A DNA stretch of 64,000 bases from Bacteroidia bacterium (lineage in GTDB: Bacteria > Bacteroidota > Bacteroidia > Cytophagales > Cyclobacteriaceae): assembly GCA_030432655.1 (NCBI GenBank), contig JAUILA010000001.1:62001-126000 (forward strand). Direction: 5' to 3'. A program made the position numbers and the translations under genes. Shown here piece after piece: positions 43,089 to 52,319 of this stretch (its first letter is position 1; every line of letters starts with the position of its first letter). Under the pieces are notes generated by a model. That model searched no databases and was not told where the DNA came from. It saw nothing but the letters and a program-made list of their open reading frames with translations.

Positions 43089-45506
43089 TCAGTCACGGTC
43101 ATCCCGGTTGACGTAGTTTGCTTCCCCCTGGTAATCAATTTTGGAACCCAGGCTTTTGTCCACGATGATCTCTCCATTGGCGGTAATTTCAGCCTTACTG
43201 CGTCCGCGGCCGGTAATTTCGGCATTGTCCGTTTCAAAATCATACGCTTCGAGGATGGACATGCCCCGCAGTTCTGCCATCAGAATATTACCATTCCCAT
43301 GCAATTGCAGGGTTGATTCATCTTCCATGTCAAGATGGAGCTCGGCAATATCCAGGTCGGCGGTCACTTCCGCGTCCCCTTCAAGTTCCATATCCATAAA
43401 ATCCTGGTTGAAGTCGGAGATGTATATCACTGATCCCCTGTCCGCTTTGAGTCGTTCCAAGGAAGGAGTGTAGAGGACGAACGTTACCGGTTCGTCCTCA
43501 TTGTTCCGTAAATTCAGCCGTATCCCGTCCGAATCCATTTCCAGTCCTTCCTTTGGCGTACCCTTCGCAAACAGAATGCGGGTGGTGGTGCCGTAAAAAA
43601 CAGACGCATTTACCGCACCGTCTATTTCCAGCTCCCTGAAGTCGGAGATAACCTGGGCACTGTCGTAGTCATCGCTGTCTGCCGGTATCACTACATTCTC
43701 ACGTTCCTCTTCCTCTTCTTCTTCAGGCTCCGGGCACGTCGAGCAGGTAAGTCCCCTGTCTGGAACTATTACCCAGATGGTTTCGGGATAGTCATTGTAC
43801 CTGAGGTCGAAATGATAGAGGCCATGACGGAGAATGTACCGCAGGTCGTAATCCAGAATAAATGGAACACCGTACGGAATATACATGGTCACATTCACAT
43901 CCTGCGCCCTGAATTTTGCATTGTCAAGGAAAGAGATGTTTGAATCAAATGTGAAGACCGAATCTTCGACAGTATATTCGTAGCTGATCATTTTGGCATT
44001 CTCGATCGCCTCAAGCCTGGATGCACCCTGTGATTCGTAGTTTACCACCACCTGGATGGTTGAATCTTCGGTTCCGGCCAGTCTCAGGTCAACGCCTTCA
44101 TAATCCTGCATGCCCGTTTCCTTCATGTTGAGTACCAGGGTGGAACCTGTATAATCGTAACTGGTGGTTTCGTCAAACCTGCCATGTTCGCGGAACTGGT
44201 AAGCAATTCCGGGAATGTTGATGCTCAGGAAGACGGCACTGATGAGAAACAGGGCGAATAATGACCAGCCTGCCGTGGCATTAAAGATAATACGTTTGGC
44301 AATGACTGAAATACCCAAAAGGATCAGCAGCAGGGCAGGTACCATGACTGCGACAAAGGCAGCCACACTGGTGATGGCCGGGAAGGTTTCCGCAATGACA
44401 CTCCAGGGTATGGAAACATCGGAAAACCAGATCATCTGATCGCCAAAGCCATTGGTGTAAAGACCAATAACGGCCCCGAAAGCCACAAGACCGGCAAAGG
44501 CCAGCGAAATACCTGTTATGACCAGTACCACACCGATCAGGATGCGTATGGCTTCCACCAGGAAGAGAAAGACAGGCCCCAGTATTTTACCGAGGGCCTC
44601 GACCAGCAGGGCAATAAGGCGGAAAGGAAAGAGAAGTATCTTGACCAGGATATTCTCCTCTTTATCACCTTCTACACTAAGGTTTTTTTTTATACTGGTT
44701 TCAATGTTGGAAAGCGTGACCGGATCACCCTTCATCTGCATTTTTTCAGAAATGGTACGTGCCTCCGGGAGAATGATCCAGAGTACGATATAAAGGATAA
44801 TTCCAAATCCACCGAAGACAGTCAGCAATACAAACAGCAGCTGCATTACGATGGTGTCTACGCCAAAGTAGGAAGCCAATCCGGAAGAAACCCCGCCAAG
44901 AACACGGTTGTCCGGATCACGGTACATTTTCTTGTAGCTTTTTTGCTCCGGCAGTTCGGAATTTCCCGGAAGGAAAATCCATAGCAGGATGTACGGGATA
45001 AGGCCGATGCCGTAAAACACAAGAAGGATTACTGCCAGCAGGCGAACCCAGACCGGGTTGATGCTGAAATAATAGGCCAGCCCGGAACAGACACCGCCGA
45101 TGATCTTGCGCGAATCATCCCGGAAAAGCTTTCGTTCGCTCTCCGGTGCAGGACCTGCCGAGGAGGTGCCTGAAGAATAACTTTGCTGCGATGAGGAGTA
45201 GTTCTGTGAGGATTCCTGACCTGCGCCCGTCAATTCGTCTTCGACCGCCTGAAAATCTTTCACGTCGCCCATAGTCGCGATGAGCGACCGGACATCTTCA
45301 TCCGTTATGACCTGTTTTTCATCCGAGAGCTTAGCGAGAAAAATTTCAGCGATACGGCTTTCAATATCTGCCACGATCTCATCGCTGTCCTCGAAGGAAG
45401 CAAAGTACCGGCTGATATTCTGAAGATAGCCGCGCAGCTGTTCATACGCGTCCTCCTCAATATGAAAGATGATGCCGCTTATATTTATGCTAATATTCTT
45501 TTTCAT
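43089..45506 (-). CDS. Large membrane protein with two PspC domains and a GIN domain
   Basis: An 805 aa envelope protein. Residues 1-110 are cytoplasmic with helices (ISINISGIIFHIEEDAYEQL). Two PspC domains follow, one near 125-185 (KIIGGVCSGLAYYFSINP) and one near 195-250 (RVLGGVSSGLASYFGVD). About five more helices occupy roughly 285-430. The C-terminal half (about 620-805) has FRELEIDGAVNASVFYG and repeating strands, matching GIN/DUF2807 beta-helix domains. The gene is probably controlled by the PadR regulator upstream. PspC proteins elsewhere respond to membrane stress. Confidence 0.85.
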   Translation of the reverse strand: MKKNISINISGIIFHIEEDAYEQLRGYLQNISRYFASFEDSDEIVADIESRIAEIFLAKLSDEKQVITDEDVRSLIATMGDVKDFQAVEDELTGAGQESSQNYSSSQQSYSSGTSSAGPAPESERKLFRDDSRKIIGGVCSGLAYYFSINPVWVRLLAVILLVFYGIGLIPYILLWIFLPGNSELPEQKSYKKMYRDPDNRVLGGVSSGLASYFGVDTIVMQLLFVLLTVFGGFGIILYIVLWIILPEARTISEKMQMKGDPVTLSNIETSIKKNLSVEGDKEENILVKILLFPFRLIALLVEALGKILGPVFLFLVEAIRILIGVVLVITGISLAFAGLVAFGAVIGLYTNGFGDQMIWFSDVSIPWSVIAETFPAITSVAAFVAVMVPALLLILLGISVIAKRIIFNATAGWSLFALFLISAVFLSINIPGIAYQFREHGRFDETTSYDYTGSTLVLNMKETGMQDYEGVDLRLAGTEDSTIQVVVNYESQGASRLEAIENAKMISYEYTVEDSVFTFDSNISFLDNAKFRAQDVNVTMYIPYGVPFILDYDLRYILRHGLYHFDLRYNDYPETIWVIVPDRGLTCSTCPEPEEEEEEERENVVIPADSDDYDSAQVISDFRELEIDGAVNASVFYGTTTRILFAKGTPKEGLEMDSDGIRLNLRNNEDEPVTFVLYTPSLERLKADRGSVIYISDFNQDFMDMELEGDAEVTADLDIAELHLDMEDESTLQLHGNGNILMAELRGMSILEAYDFETDNAEITGRGRSKAEITANGEIIVDKSLGSKIDYQGEANYVNRDDRD

Positions 45507-45554
45507 TGTTTTGAGATTTTGATCTGTTGTTGTTGTTCGATTGAATTAGTTGTT

Positions 45555-45902
45555 TCACTTCTCACCGGATTGTTGCTCGATCGCGGTGATCTGTTGTGTG
45601 GATTCTACCAATTCTTTCCAGGTGTGATCCAGGCTTTCGAGAAATTCAGCTCCCTGACCGGTGAGCGTGTAGTACTTTCTCGGCGGACCGGCATTCGATT
45701 CGACCCATTTGTATTCGACCAGACCTGCTTTCCGCAGCCGGGTAAGGAGCGGATACAGCGTGCCTTCCACCACCATGATTTTGGCGGAGGTAAGTTCCAG
45801 CAGCATGTCCGAGGCATAAACCTCCCCACGCGATATGATGTGCAGAATACAGTATTCTAAAATACCCTTTCGCATCTGCACTTGTGTATTCTCAAGATTC
45901 AT
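45555..45902 (-). CDS. PadR-family transcriptional regulator
   Basis: A 115 aa winged-helix regulator. The DNA-binding part has GILEYCILHIISRGEVYASDM and EGTLYPLLTRLRKAGLVEY; the dimerisation helix ends the protein. It is 48 bases upstream of the PspC/GIN gene, an arrangement seen often in Bacteroidota, and likely represses that operon and itself. TATAC/GTATA arms lie in its own upstream region. Confidence 0.93.
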   Translation of the reverse strand: MNLENTQVQMRKGILEYCILHIISRGEVYASDMLLELTSAKIMVVEGTLYPLLTRLRKAGLVEYKWVESNAGPPRKYYTLTGQGAEFLESLDHTWKELVESTQQITAIEQQSGEK

Positions 45903-45927
45903 ACATACTTATTTTTTGTTTTTGACC

Positions 45928-45939
45928 TATACAAGTATA
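45928..45939. promoter_or_regulatory. Candidate PadR operator
   Basis: TATAC (45928-45932) and GTATA (45935-45939) are perfect inverted arms around AA, 26 bases upstream of the padR start. PadR proteins often bind such short ATAC/GTAT-type repeats, so autoregulation is plausible. Confidence 0.4.
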
Positions 45940-46144
45940 CGGGAAACTACTATGCATGGCCAAGTACTAAGTAAAAAAAATTAGCTTGTAATGAAAATTA
46001 ATTGATAATTAATATATAAAATTAGATAAGTACAATAAAATGATGGATTTTATCCCCCTTTTTACAGGAACAAATGAAGTGGCCTGCCATCTTTGAAAGG
46101 CTTGCGTTACTGTTTTTTCTGCTTAATTGTCGCCGACTTATCTC

Positions 46145-46173
46145 TTGTCATCACACAATAATTAATATATTTA
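46145..46173 (+). promoter_or_regulatory. Candidate promoter for the porV-like gene
   Basis: TTG (46145-46147) and TATATTTA (46166-46173) are separated by 18 bases, close to TTTG-N19/21-TAnnTTTG. The expected start of transcription is about 15 bases before the ATG at 46194. Confidence 0.4.
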
Positions 46174-46193
46174 CAGGATGTACCTGATTTTGG

Positions 46194-47264
46194 ATGACTA
46201 GATATTTCGCGATACTGTGCTGCCTGTTTTCTGTCTCGGTCATGGCCCAGAGTACCGCGCCGAAATACAGCAATGAGTTTCTTGCCATCGGGGTGGGGGC
46301 CAGGGGGCTGGCCATGTCCGGGAGCCAGACCGCGATAACCGGCGATGTAACATCAGCCTACTGGAACCCGGCAGGGTTGATGGACATGGAATCTCCTTAC
46401 CAGTTCTCCCTCATGCATGCGGAATATTTTGCCGGCATCGCCAAATATGACTATGGTGGTTTTGCCATGCAGGTAGACAGTACGGCCGTGCTTGCGTTAT
46501 CAGTTATGCGCTTTGCGGTGGATGATATCCCCGATACACGTTTTCTCTACGATGCCAACGGAGCTATTAACTATGATAATATCCGGTTCTTTTCGGCGGC
46601 GGACTATGCGTTTTTGCTGAGCTACGCCCGAAGGATACCGCAATGGAACAATTTGAAAGCCGGTGCCAATTTCAAGGTAGTGCACCGCAAGGCCGGCGAA
46701 TTTGCCACGGCCTGGGGCTTCGGTCTGGATGCCGGAATCCAATATGAACCAGGTAAATGGAAACTGGGACTCATGCTGCGGGATATTACCGGGACATGGA
46801 ATGCATGGAGCCACAACCCGGAAATGGTTTCGGACATTTACACACAGACGGGCAACGATATTCCGGAGAATTCCGTGGAGATCACTCTTCCCAGGATGAT
46901 TCTGGGAGGTGCTTATCAGTTTGTTCTTCCATCAGATTTCGGGCTGTTGTTGTCGCTGGACCTGATCACCACCTTTGACGGAAAACGAAACACAGTGATA
47001 AAAACAGATTTATTTTCCGTAGAACCAGCCTTCGGACTTGAGATCGACTATAAGGAAATTGCCTACCTGCGGGGGGGAATTGGGAATATACAGGAAATCA
47101 AGGATTTTGACGGATCTGTTCAAAGTGAATTCCAGCCTAATTTCGGCGTGGGTATTAAACTGAAGCAGGTGAACATTGATTACGCCATGACCGATATTGG
47201 AGACCAGTCCGAATCGCTCTATTCACATGTTTTTTCATTGACCGTATCTCTCGATAAAAGATGA
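46194..47264 (+). CDS. PorV/PorQ-family outer-membrane beta-barrel
   Basis: A 356 aa protein with a signal peptide (MTRYFAILCCLFSVSVMAQ) and the family pattern YSNEFLAIGVGARGLAMSGSQTA followed by AYWNPAGLM. In the type IX secretion system, PorV shuttles cargo to the PorU sortase and PorQ works with PorZ. The ATG at 46194 is the only start that gives a signal peptide. It overlaps the C25 protease gene by 4 bases (ATGA), which strongly suggests they form a pair. Confidence 0.88.
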   Translation: MTRYFAILCCLFSVSVMAQSTAPKYSNEFLAIGVGARGLAMSGSQTAITGDVTSAYWNPAGLMDMESPYQFSLMHAEYFAGIAKYDYGGFAMQVDSTAVLALSVMRFAVDDIPDTRFLYDANGAINYDNIRFFSAADYAFLLSYARRIPQWNNLKAGANFKVVHRKAGEFATAWGFGLDAGIQYEPGKWKLGLMLRDITGTWNAWSHNPEMVSDIYTQTGNDIPENSVEITLPRMILGGAYQFVLPSDFGLLLSLDLITTFDGKRNTVIKTDLFSVEPAFGLEIDYKEIAYLRGGIGNIQEIKDFDGSVQSEFQPNFGVGIKLKQVNIDYAMTDIGDQSESLYSHVFSLTVSLDKR

Positions 47265-50200
47265 AAAGGATAATTCTGATCATATTTTTATTAACACTGG
47301 GCCTTTCCTCCAGGGCACAATACGGCAACGAATGGATTGATTATAATAAGTCATACTATAAAATTGAGACCGCCCGGGACGGGATATACAGAATTTCCTA
47401 TGCCGACCTGGTTAGCGTTGGCTTCCCGGTAAATAGTGTGGATCCCAGACGGATTCAGCTCTTTTACCGTGGCAATGAAGTGGCCATTCACATTCAGGGC
47501 CAGGGAGATGCAGTCTTTAATCCGAATGACTACATTGAGTTTTACGGGAGAAAAAATGAAGGATTGCGGGATCAGCAGTTATATCAGCCGGCTGCTTCCC
47601 AGCCACATCCGTATTACAACCTGTTTACCGATACCACGGCTTTTTTCCTGACATACCATCTCACACCCGCAACAGGCAGGCGAATGGATTCCTATTTCAG
47701 GAACAATGTTGATAATATACCGCCGGAATCATCGCACAGACAGGATATTCTCCGGCTTAATACAGACCAGTATGCCCTGGGCAAGAGTTTTAGCATTGAT
47801 GATGTAACCCAGTATACCTATTTTGATGAAGGGGAGGGGTGGACCGGCCTCAGGTTTCAGGAAGGACAGAACAGGAGTTATCAATTAACAGGCGTCACTG
47901 ATATAATTGGCGGGGGTAATCTTGAACTTGAAGTACTACTGACGGGCCGTGATGACCTGCCACATAACGCAACGATTCTGGCTGGGCCTGATGCGGCATC
48001 TCTTCGTGAACTGGGGGTTGTCTCGTGGAGCGAGTATGAATCAACCCTTTTTACCTCAAGTCTTAACAATACTGATATTGCCGGCGATGGTACTGTGCAG
48101 GTTCGTATTGTTTGTAACGGTGTTTCCGGTGGGAATGACCTGATCAGCGTTGGATACGTAAGGATAACTTTTGATCAGGGTTTTTCAGCGCGAAATTCGA
48201 CGGCCGAATTCAATATAGAAGCGACTACCGGATTCCCGGATGCCTTTCTGGAGCTTACTGATATTCCGGCGGGTGCCCTTCTTTACGATATATCGGATAT
48301 TTCTGCAGTCGAGCGTGTTGGATATGTTAGCAACGGCACAAATGGTTCGGCGGTGGTCAGGGATGCCGGAGCAGGAGTTAAACTAATGCTTACTGCAGAA
48401 TTTCTTGTTCCTTCCGTGTCACGGGCTTCCATGCGCAGGGTCGATCTGACATCGGCGAATTTTCTGATTATCAGTCATAAGCATCTGCGGAAACCAACCG
48501 GAAATTCCCAGGATCCCGTCAGGGATTATGCTGCCTACCGTGCCTCGGCAGATGGAGGCGGTTATGATACCCTCACCGTAAATGTGGATGAATTGTTCGA
48601 CCAGTTTAACTATGGCGAAACTTCACCGCTTGCCGTTTACAATTTTCTTGAGAAAGCGGTGGCAGAAGGGGATTTCAGTTATTTGTTTCTGATTGGAAAA
48701 GGCATGGACGCCAGTGTGAATTTTCACCGCAATCCACAGGGATATATTGAGGAGGACGTTTTCGGAACAACCTACCGGATGCGGGACCTTGTCCCGAGTG
48801 CAGGGATGCCGGGTTCAGATATGCATTTCACCGCCGGTCTTGGTGGTCAGCCGCACGTTCCGGCAATCCCAACAGGCCGCATACCTGCCGTCAATGCCGG
48901 TCAGGTACTTGCTTACCTGAACAAGGTGCGGTCAATGGAATCCCAGCCGTTTGATGATCTGTACAGAAAAGATCTGCTGCACCTTTCTGGTGGACTTTCC
49001 TCACTTGAACTTGTGGTATTTAACCGGTACATGAATGATTTTGCGGACATAGCGGAGAATATTTATTTCGGAGGTGAGGTAGCCACCGTGCGAAAGGACA
49101 ATACGGAGGAGGTTCAGTTAATTAACATCAGTGACGAAGTCAACGATGGCCTGAACCTGGTTACGTTTTTCGGACATTCTGCACCTTTTATAACAGATAT
49201 TGACATTGGGTATGTAAGTGACCCGTCCATGGGGTATAACAACCCGGATAAGTATCCGATGTTCCTTGTTAATGGCTGCCAGGCCGGGCAGTTCTTTTCA
49301 GAATCAGTTGTTTTTGGTGAGGACTGGACCCTTGCCCAGAATAAGGGGTCAGTCGGATTTATTGCCCACAGTTCATTCGGATTCTCTTCCTCGCTTCGCC
49401 GGTATACCGAGATGTTTTATGAAACACTTTACGGGGATTCCGTATTCCTAACCAAAGGCGTGGGAGACATTCAGAAGGAGGTAGCCCGACTTTATATCAA
49501 CCAGGTGGGCAATGCAGCGGTGAATGTGGCCCAGGTTGAGCAGATGGTGCTTCTCGGTGATCCTGCTGTTCCGGTTTTTGGTGCCCCGCTTCCTGATTAT
49601 GAGACCAACAGCAATCAGCTGTTCATAACGACACCAAATGACGAGCCCATCACCAATCAGCTGGAGGAAATTTTTATGAATGTGATTGTCCGGAATTTTG
49701 GACAAGCACGAAATGACAGCCTGCGGATAGAGGTAACGCGAACCCTGCGGGACAATACGATGGAGACCTTCGACTCGGTATTTTACCAGGTGTATTACCG
49801 TGATACCCTCCAGGTAAGGATACCCATGGACGCGAATGCATTCGGCAACAATCAGTTTCAGGTGCTGATCGATCCTGAAAATGATCGCGAAGAGCTTAAT
49901 GAAAATAATAACTCGGGTATTCTGAATTTCTTTATACCCAGCAACGCTACCCAAAATCTGTTTCCCGCGAATTTCGGAATTGTGAATAGTCAGACCGTCA
50001 CGCTCACCACCAGTTCCACCAGCCCGTTCAGTCAGAACAGGTCATATACGTTCGAGATTGATACAAGTTCCGTATTCAACAGTCCGGTGCGTCAAACCAC
50101 CACGGTGCAGGGAAATGCCCTTGCATCGTGGCAAGTCACCCTGTTATCATCCGGGGCTGCCGACAGTGCCGTTTACTACTGGCGCACACGATACACTGAT

Positions 50201-52261
50201 CCGGGCGAAGGTGAAAGTGAAGAATGGCAAACCACATCATTTGCCTACATTGAAAACGGACCTGAAGGGTGGACCCAGCGTGAATTTCCGCAATTTGTTC
50301 AGAACCGGTATGCCGGTCTGGAGCCGGATGCGGACAGGAGGATACTCAAATTTGCCGAGACGCCTGTCGACGTAACCGTTTACACGGGTGGTTCTTCATC
50401 CGATGTTACCAATCAGGACGTTTCACTGCGTGTTGGGGGAGCCGAATACATCATTTTTGGACAGGAATGTGCCGATAATACCTTTAACATTGTTGCATTT
50501 GACCGAACCACAGCGGTGCCCTACCTGGCACTGCCTTTTCAGGTTGCGGATCCCAGGACTTGCGGAAGACAGCCGCAGATCATAAACACTTATACCAATG
50601 CCTCCATTGCCTCGGGTTCCGGTGACTTGTTTGCCTATATTGATGCCGTCGATATCGGTGACCCGGTGCTGGCATTCACTATCGGCTACCCTGGTTTTGC
50701 AGGATGGTCGGCTGCCCTCAGAAACAAACTTACGTTGATCGGGCTCGCGGCGGATGAGATTGACAACTGGACGCCGGGCGAACCGGTAATTATCATTGGA
50801 CGGAAAGGAAGTGCCCCCGGGACCGCCAGCATAATACGCTCCGAGGGCATTCCTCTGGAAGAACAGGACCTGACCCTGATCGAAACGATCATTGGCTATC
50901 AGACATCGGCAATACTGGAAAGTACGCTGATCGGACCAGCATCAGAATGGGGAGAATTGCTCTTTCACATCAGCCGGGAAATAAACGATGATGTAAAACT
51001 TGACCTGCTTGGAGTCGGTCTTCATGGGGCAGAAACAGAAATCCGAACTGATATTACCAGCGGCAGCGAAGATTTATCAGCCATTGATCCCGTTCAGTAT
51101 CCCTACCTTCGACTCAGGCTGGCGGTTGCTGACGAAACTGATTTTACCGCACCGGTGGTTAATGACTGGCTGGTGAGCTACGAGACTGTTCCGGAAGGAA
51201 TCATCCTGGCATCATCAGTTGCCCCGCCTCAGGTGGTACTTGATGAAGGAGAAACCATTGAAAATGAATTTAAATTCGTCAACATAGGAGATAAGGAATT
51301 CACAGATTCTCTAGCGGTAACCTATGAGTTATTCAACCGCACCACACGTACGATGCTGGAAGATGAATTCAGGATCAGTGCCCCGGCCCCGGGTGACACA
51401 ACCCGTTTCAGCGTGCTGACTGAGACCAGTGACAATGCCGGTACCATCGACTACCAGGTGTTTGTGAATCCGTTCATTCTCCCGGAACAATATTATGATA
51501 ACAATGTCATTGACCTGGGTGCCTACCTGCAGGTGAATGCCGATAATATAAATCCGGTTATTGATGTCGTTTTTGACGGAGAATATATCATGGACGGTGA
51601 TATTGTATCGCCAACGCCGCTGATTACTGCCCGGATGATGGACAATAATGATTTTCTTCTGAAACAGGATACGACCGGAGTCAACCTGCTTTTTAAAGAA
51701 AACTGCCAGGGTTGTACCTTCCGGCGAATTCCTTTCAGTTCGCCATTACTCACCTGGTACGCGGCCGGGGATGACGAACCTTATCGTATTGAGTTCCGGC
51801 CGGAACGACTTGAAAATGGATTATATTCCCTTCAGCTGCAGGCAGAAGATGCCAGTGGCAACAAGGCAGGAGAAGAGCCCTACGAGATTAATTTTGAGGT
51901 GATCAATGAATCGACCATCACAAATTTTTATCCCTATCCGAATCCTTTTTCCACCAGTACTCGTTTTGTATTTACGCTGACCGGCGCCGAAATACCGTCG
52001 GGAATAAAGATCCAGATCATGACGGTCACGGGCAAGGTGGTCCGGGAGATTACGCAGGACGAACTTGGGCCGGTGCACATTGGTAACAACATTACTGATT
52101 ATGCCTGGGACGGAACCGATGAATTCGGGGATCAGCTGGCCAACGGGGTATACCTGTACAGGGTGTTGCTTCGCCAGACCGGGGAGGCCTTTGAACACAG
52201 ATCGACCGGTGGTGATGCCGCCTTTGACAAAGGGGTAGGTAAATTGTATATTCTGAGATAG
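47261..52261 (+). CDS. C25 (gingipain-type) protease, PorU2-like
   Basis: A 1666 aa secreted protease. Signal peptide MKRIILIIFLLTLGLSSRAQ. The first 400 residues are beta-rich (pro-like). The C25 domain begins near residue 415. The catalytic dyad is H639 (FFGHSAPF) and C673 (VNGCQAGQ), 34 residues apart, close to the 33 reported for gingipain RgpB. Ig-like modules follow, then a C-terminal sorting-like domain (about 1570-1666) with FYPYPNPF and NGVYLYRVLL. PorU is the sortase that cleaves type IX signals; PorU2-type proteins are longer relatives of less certain role. Coupled to the PorV/PorQ-like gene. Confidence 0.85.
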   Translation: MKRIILIIFLLTLGLSSRAQYGNEWIDYNKSYYKIETARDGIYRISYADLVSVGFPVNSVDPRRIQLFYRGNEVAIHIQGQGDAVFNPNDYIEFYGRKNEGLRDQQLYQPAASQPHPYYNLFTDTTAFFLTYHLTPATGRRMDSYFRNNVDNIPPESSHRQDILRLNTDQYALGKSFSIDDVTQYTYFDEGEGWTGLRFQEGQNRSYQLTGVTDIIGGGNLELEVLLTGRDDLPHNATILAGPDAASLRELGVVSWSEYESTLFTSSLNNTDIAGDGTVQVRIVCNGVSGGNDLISVGYVRITFDQGFSARNSTAEFNIEATTGFPDAFLELTDIPAGALLYDISDISAVERVGYVSNGTNGSAVVRDAGAGVKLMLTAEFLVPSVSRASMRRVDLTSANFLIISHKHLRKPTGNSQDPVRDYAAYRASADGGGYDTLTVNVDELFDQFNYGETSPLAVYNFLEKAVAEGDFSYLFLIGKGMDASVNFHRNPQGYIEEDVFGTTYRMRDLVPSAGMPGSDMHFTAGLGGQPHVPAIPTGRIPAVNAGQVLAYLNKVRSMESQPFDDLYRKDLLHLSGGLSSLELVVFNRYMNDFADIAENIYFGGEVATVRKDNTEEVQLINISDEVNDGLNLVTFFGHSAPFITDIDIGYVSDPSMGYNNPDKYPMFLVNGCQAGQFFSESVVFGEDWTLAQNKGSVGFIAHSSFGFSSSLRRYTEMFYETLYGDSVFLTKGVGDIQKEVARLYINQVGNAAVNVAQVEQMVLLGDPAVPVFGAPLPDYETNSNQLFITTPNDEPITNQLEEIFMNVIVRNFGQARNDSLRIEVTRTLRDNTMETFDSVFYQVYYRDTLQVRIPMDANAFGNNQFQVLIDPENDREELNENNNSGILNFFIPSNATQNLFPANFGIVNSQTVTLTTSSTSPFSQNRSYTFEIDTSSVFNSPVRQTTTVQGNALASWQVTLLSSGAADSAVYYWRTRYTDPGEGESEEWQTTSFAYIENGPEGWTQREFPQFVQNRYAGLEPDADRRILKFAETPVDVTVYTGGSSSDVTNQDVSLRVGGAEYIIFGQECADNTFNIVAFDRTTAVPYLALPFQVADPRTCGRQPQIINTYTNASIASGSGDLFAYIDAVDIGDPVLAFTIGYPGFAGWSAALRNKLTLIGLAADEIDNWTPGEPVIIIGRKGSAPGTASIIRSEGIPLEEQDLTLIETIIGYQTSAILESTLIGPASEWGELLFHISREINDDVKLDLLGVGLHGAETEIRTDITSGSEDLSAIDPVQYPYLRLRLAVADETDFTAPVVNDWLVSYETVPEGIILASSVAPPQVVLDEGETIENEFKFVNIGDKEFTDSLAVTYELFNRTTRTMLEDEFRISAPAPGDTTRFSVLTETSDNAGTIDYQVFVNPFILPEQYYDNNVIDLGAYLQVNADNINPVIDVVFDGEYIMDGDIVSPTPLITARMMDNNDFLLKQDTTGVNLLFKENCQGCTFRRIPFSSPLLTWYAAGDDEPYRIEFRPERLENGLYSLQLQAEDASGNKAGEEPYEINFEVINESTITNFYPYPNPFSTSTRFVFTLTGAEIPSGIKIQIMTVTGKVVREITQDELGPVHIGNNITDYAWDGTDEFGDQLANGVYLYRVLLRQTGEAFEHRSTGGDAAFDKGVGKLYILR

Positions 52262-52298
52262 AATCCCCCAATATGGGTGATAGTTTATAAAACATTAT

Positions 52299-52319
52299 TT
52301 TCATTCCCGGGGAATGAAA
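52299..52319 (+). promoter_or_regulatory. Hairpin covering the start codon of the sensor kinase gene
   Basis: TTTCATTCC (52299-52307) and GGAATGAAA (52311-52319) form a perfect 9-base stem with a CGG loop. The ATG of the kinase (52314-52316) lies inside the right arm. In RNA this could limit translation initiation. The core TCATTCCCGGG matches the 8202-8297 repeats. Confidence 0.5.

Larger units (their letters stand above)
45903..46193. other. Divergent intergenic region between padR and the porV-like gene
   Basis: The 291-base AT-rich stretch holds two regulatory candidates listed separately (45928 and 46145). It also has ATTAATT-GAT-AATTAAT (45997-46013), an inverted repeat that may be chance in AT-rich DNA. 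A 37-codon ORF at 46074 is judged not to be a gene. Confidence 0.5.

Noticed and set aside
45997-46013. ATTAATT-GAT-AATTAAT inverted repeat
   Set aside because: AT-only arms in very AT-rich DNA are likely to occur by chance; not listed as an operator.
46074-46187. 37-codon ORF before the porV-like gene
   Set aside because: Low-complexity hydrophobic start with several cysteines, no promoter; it overlaps the candidate promoter of the next gene.
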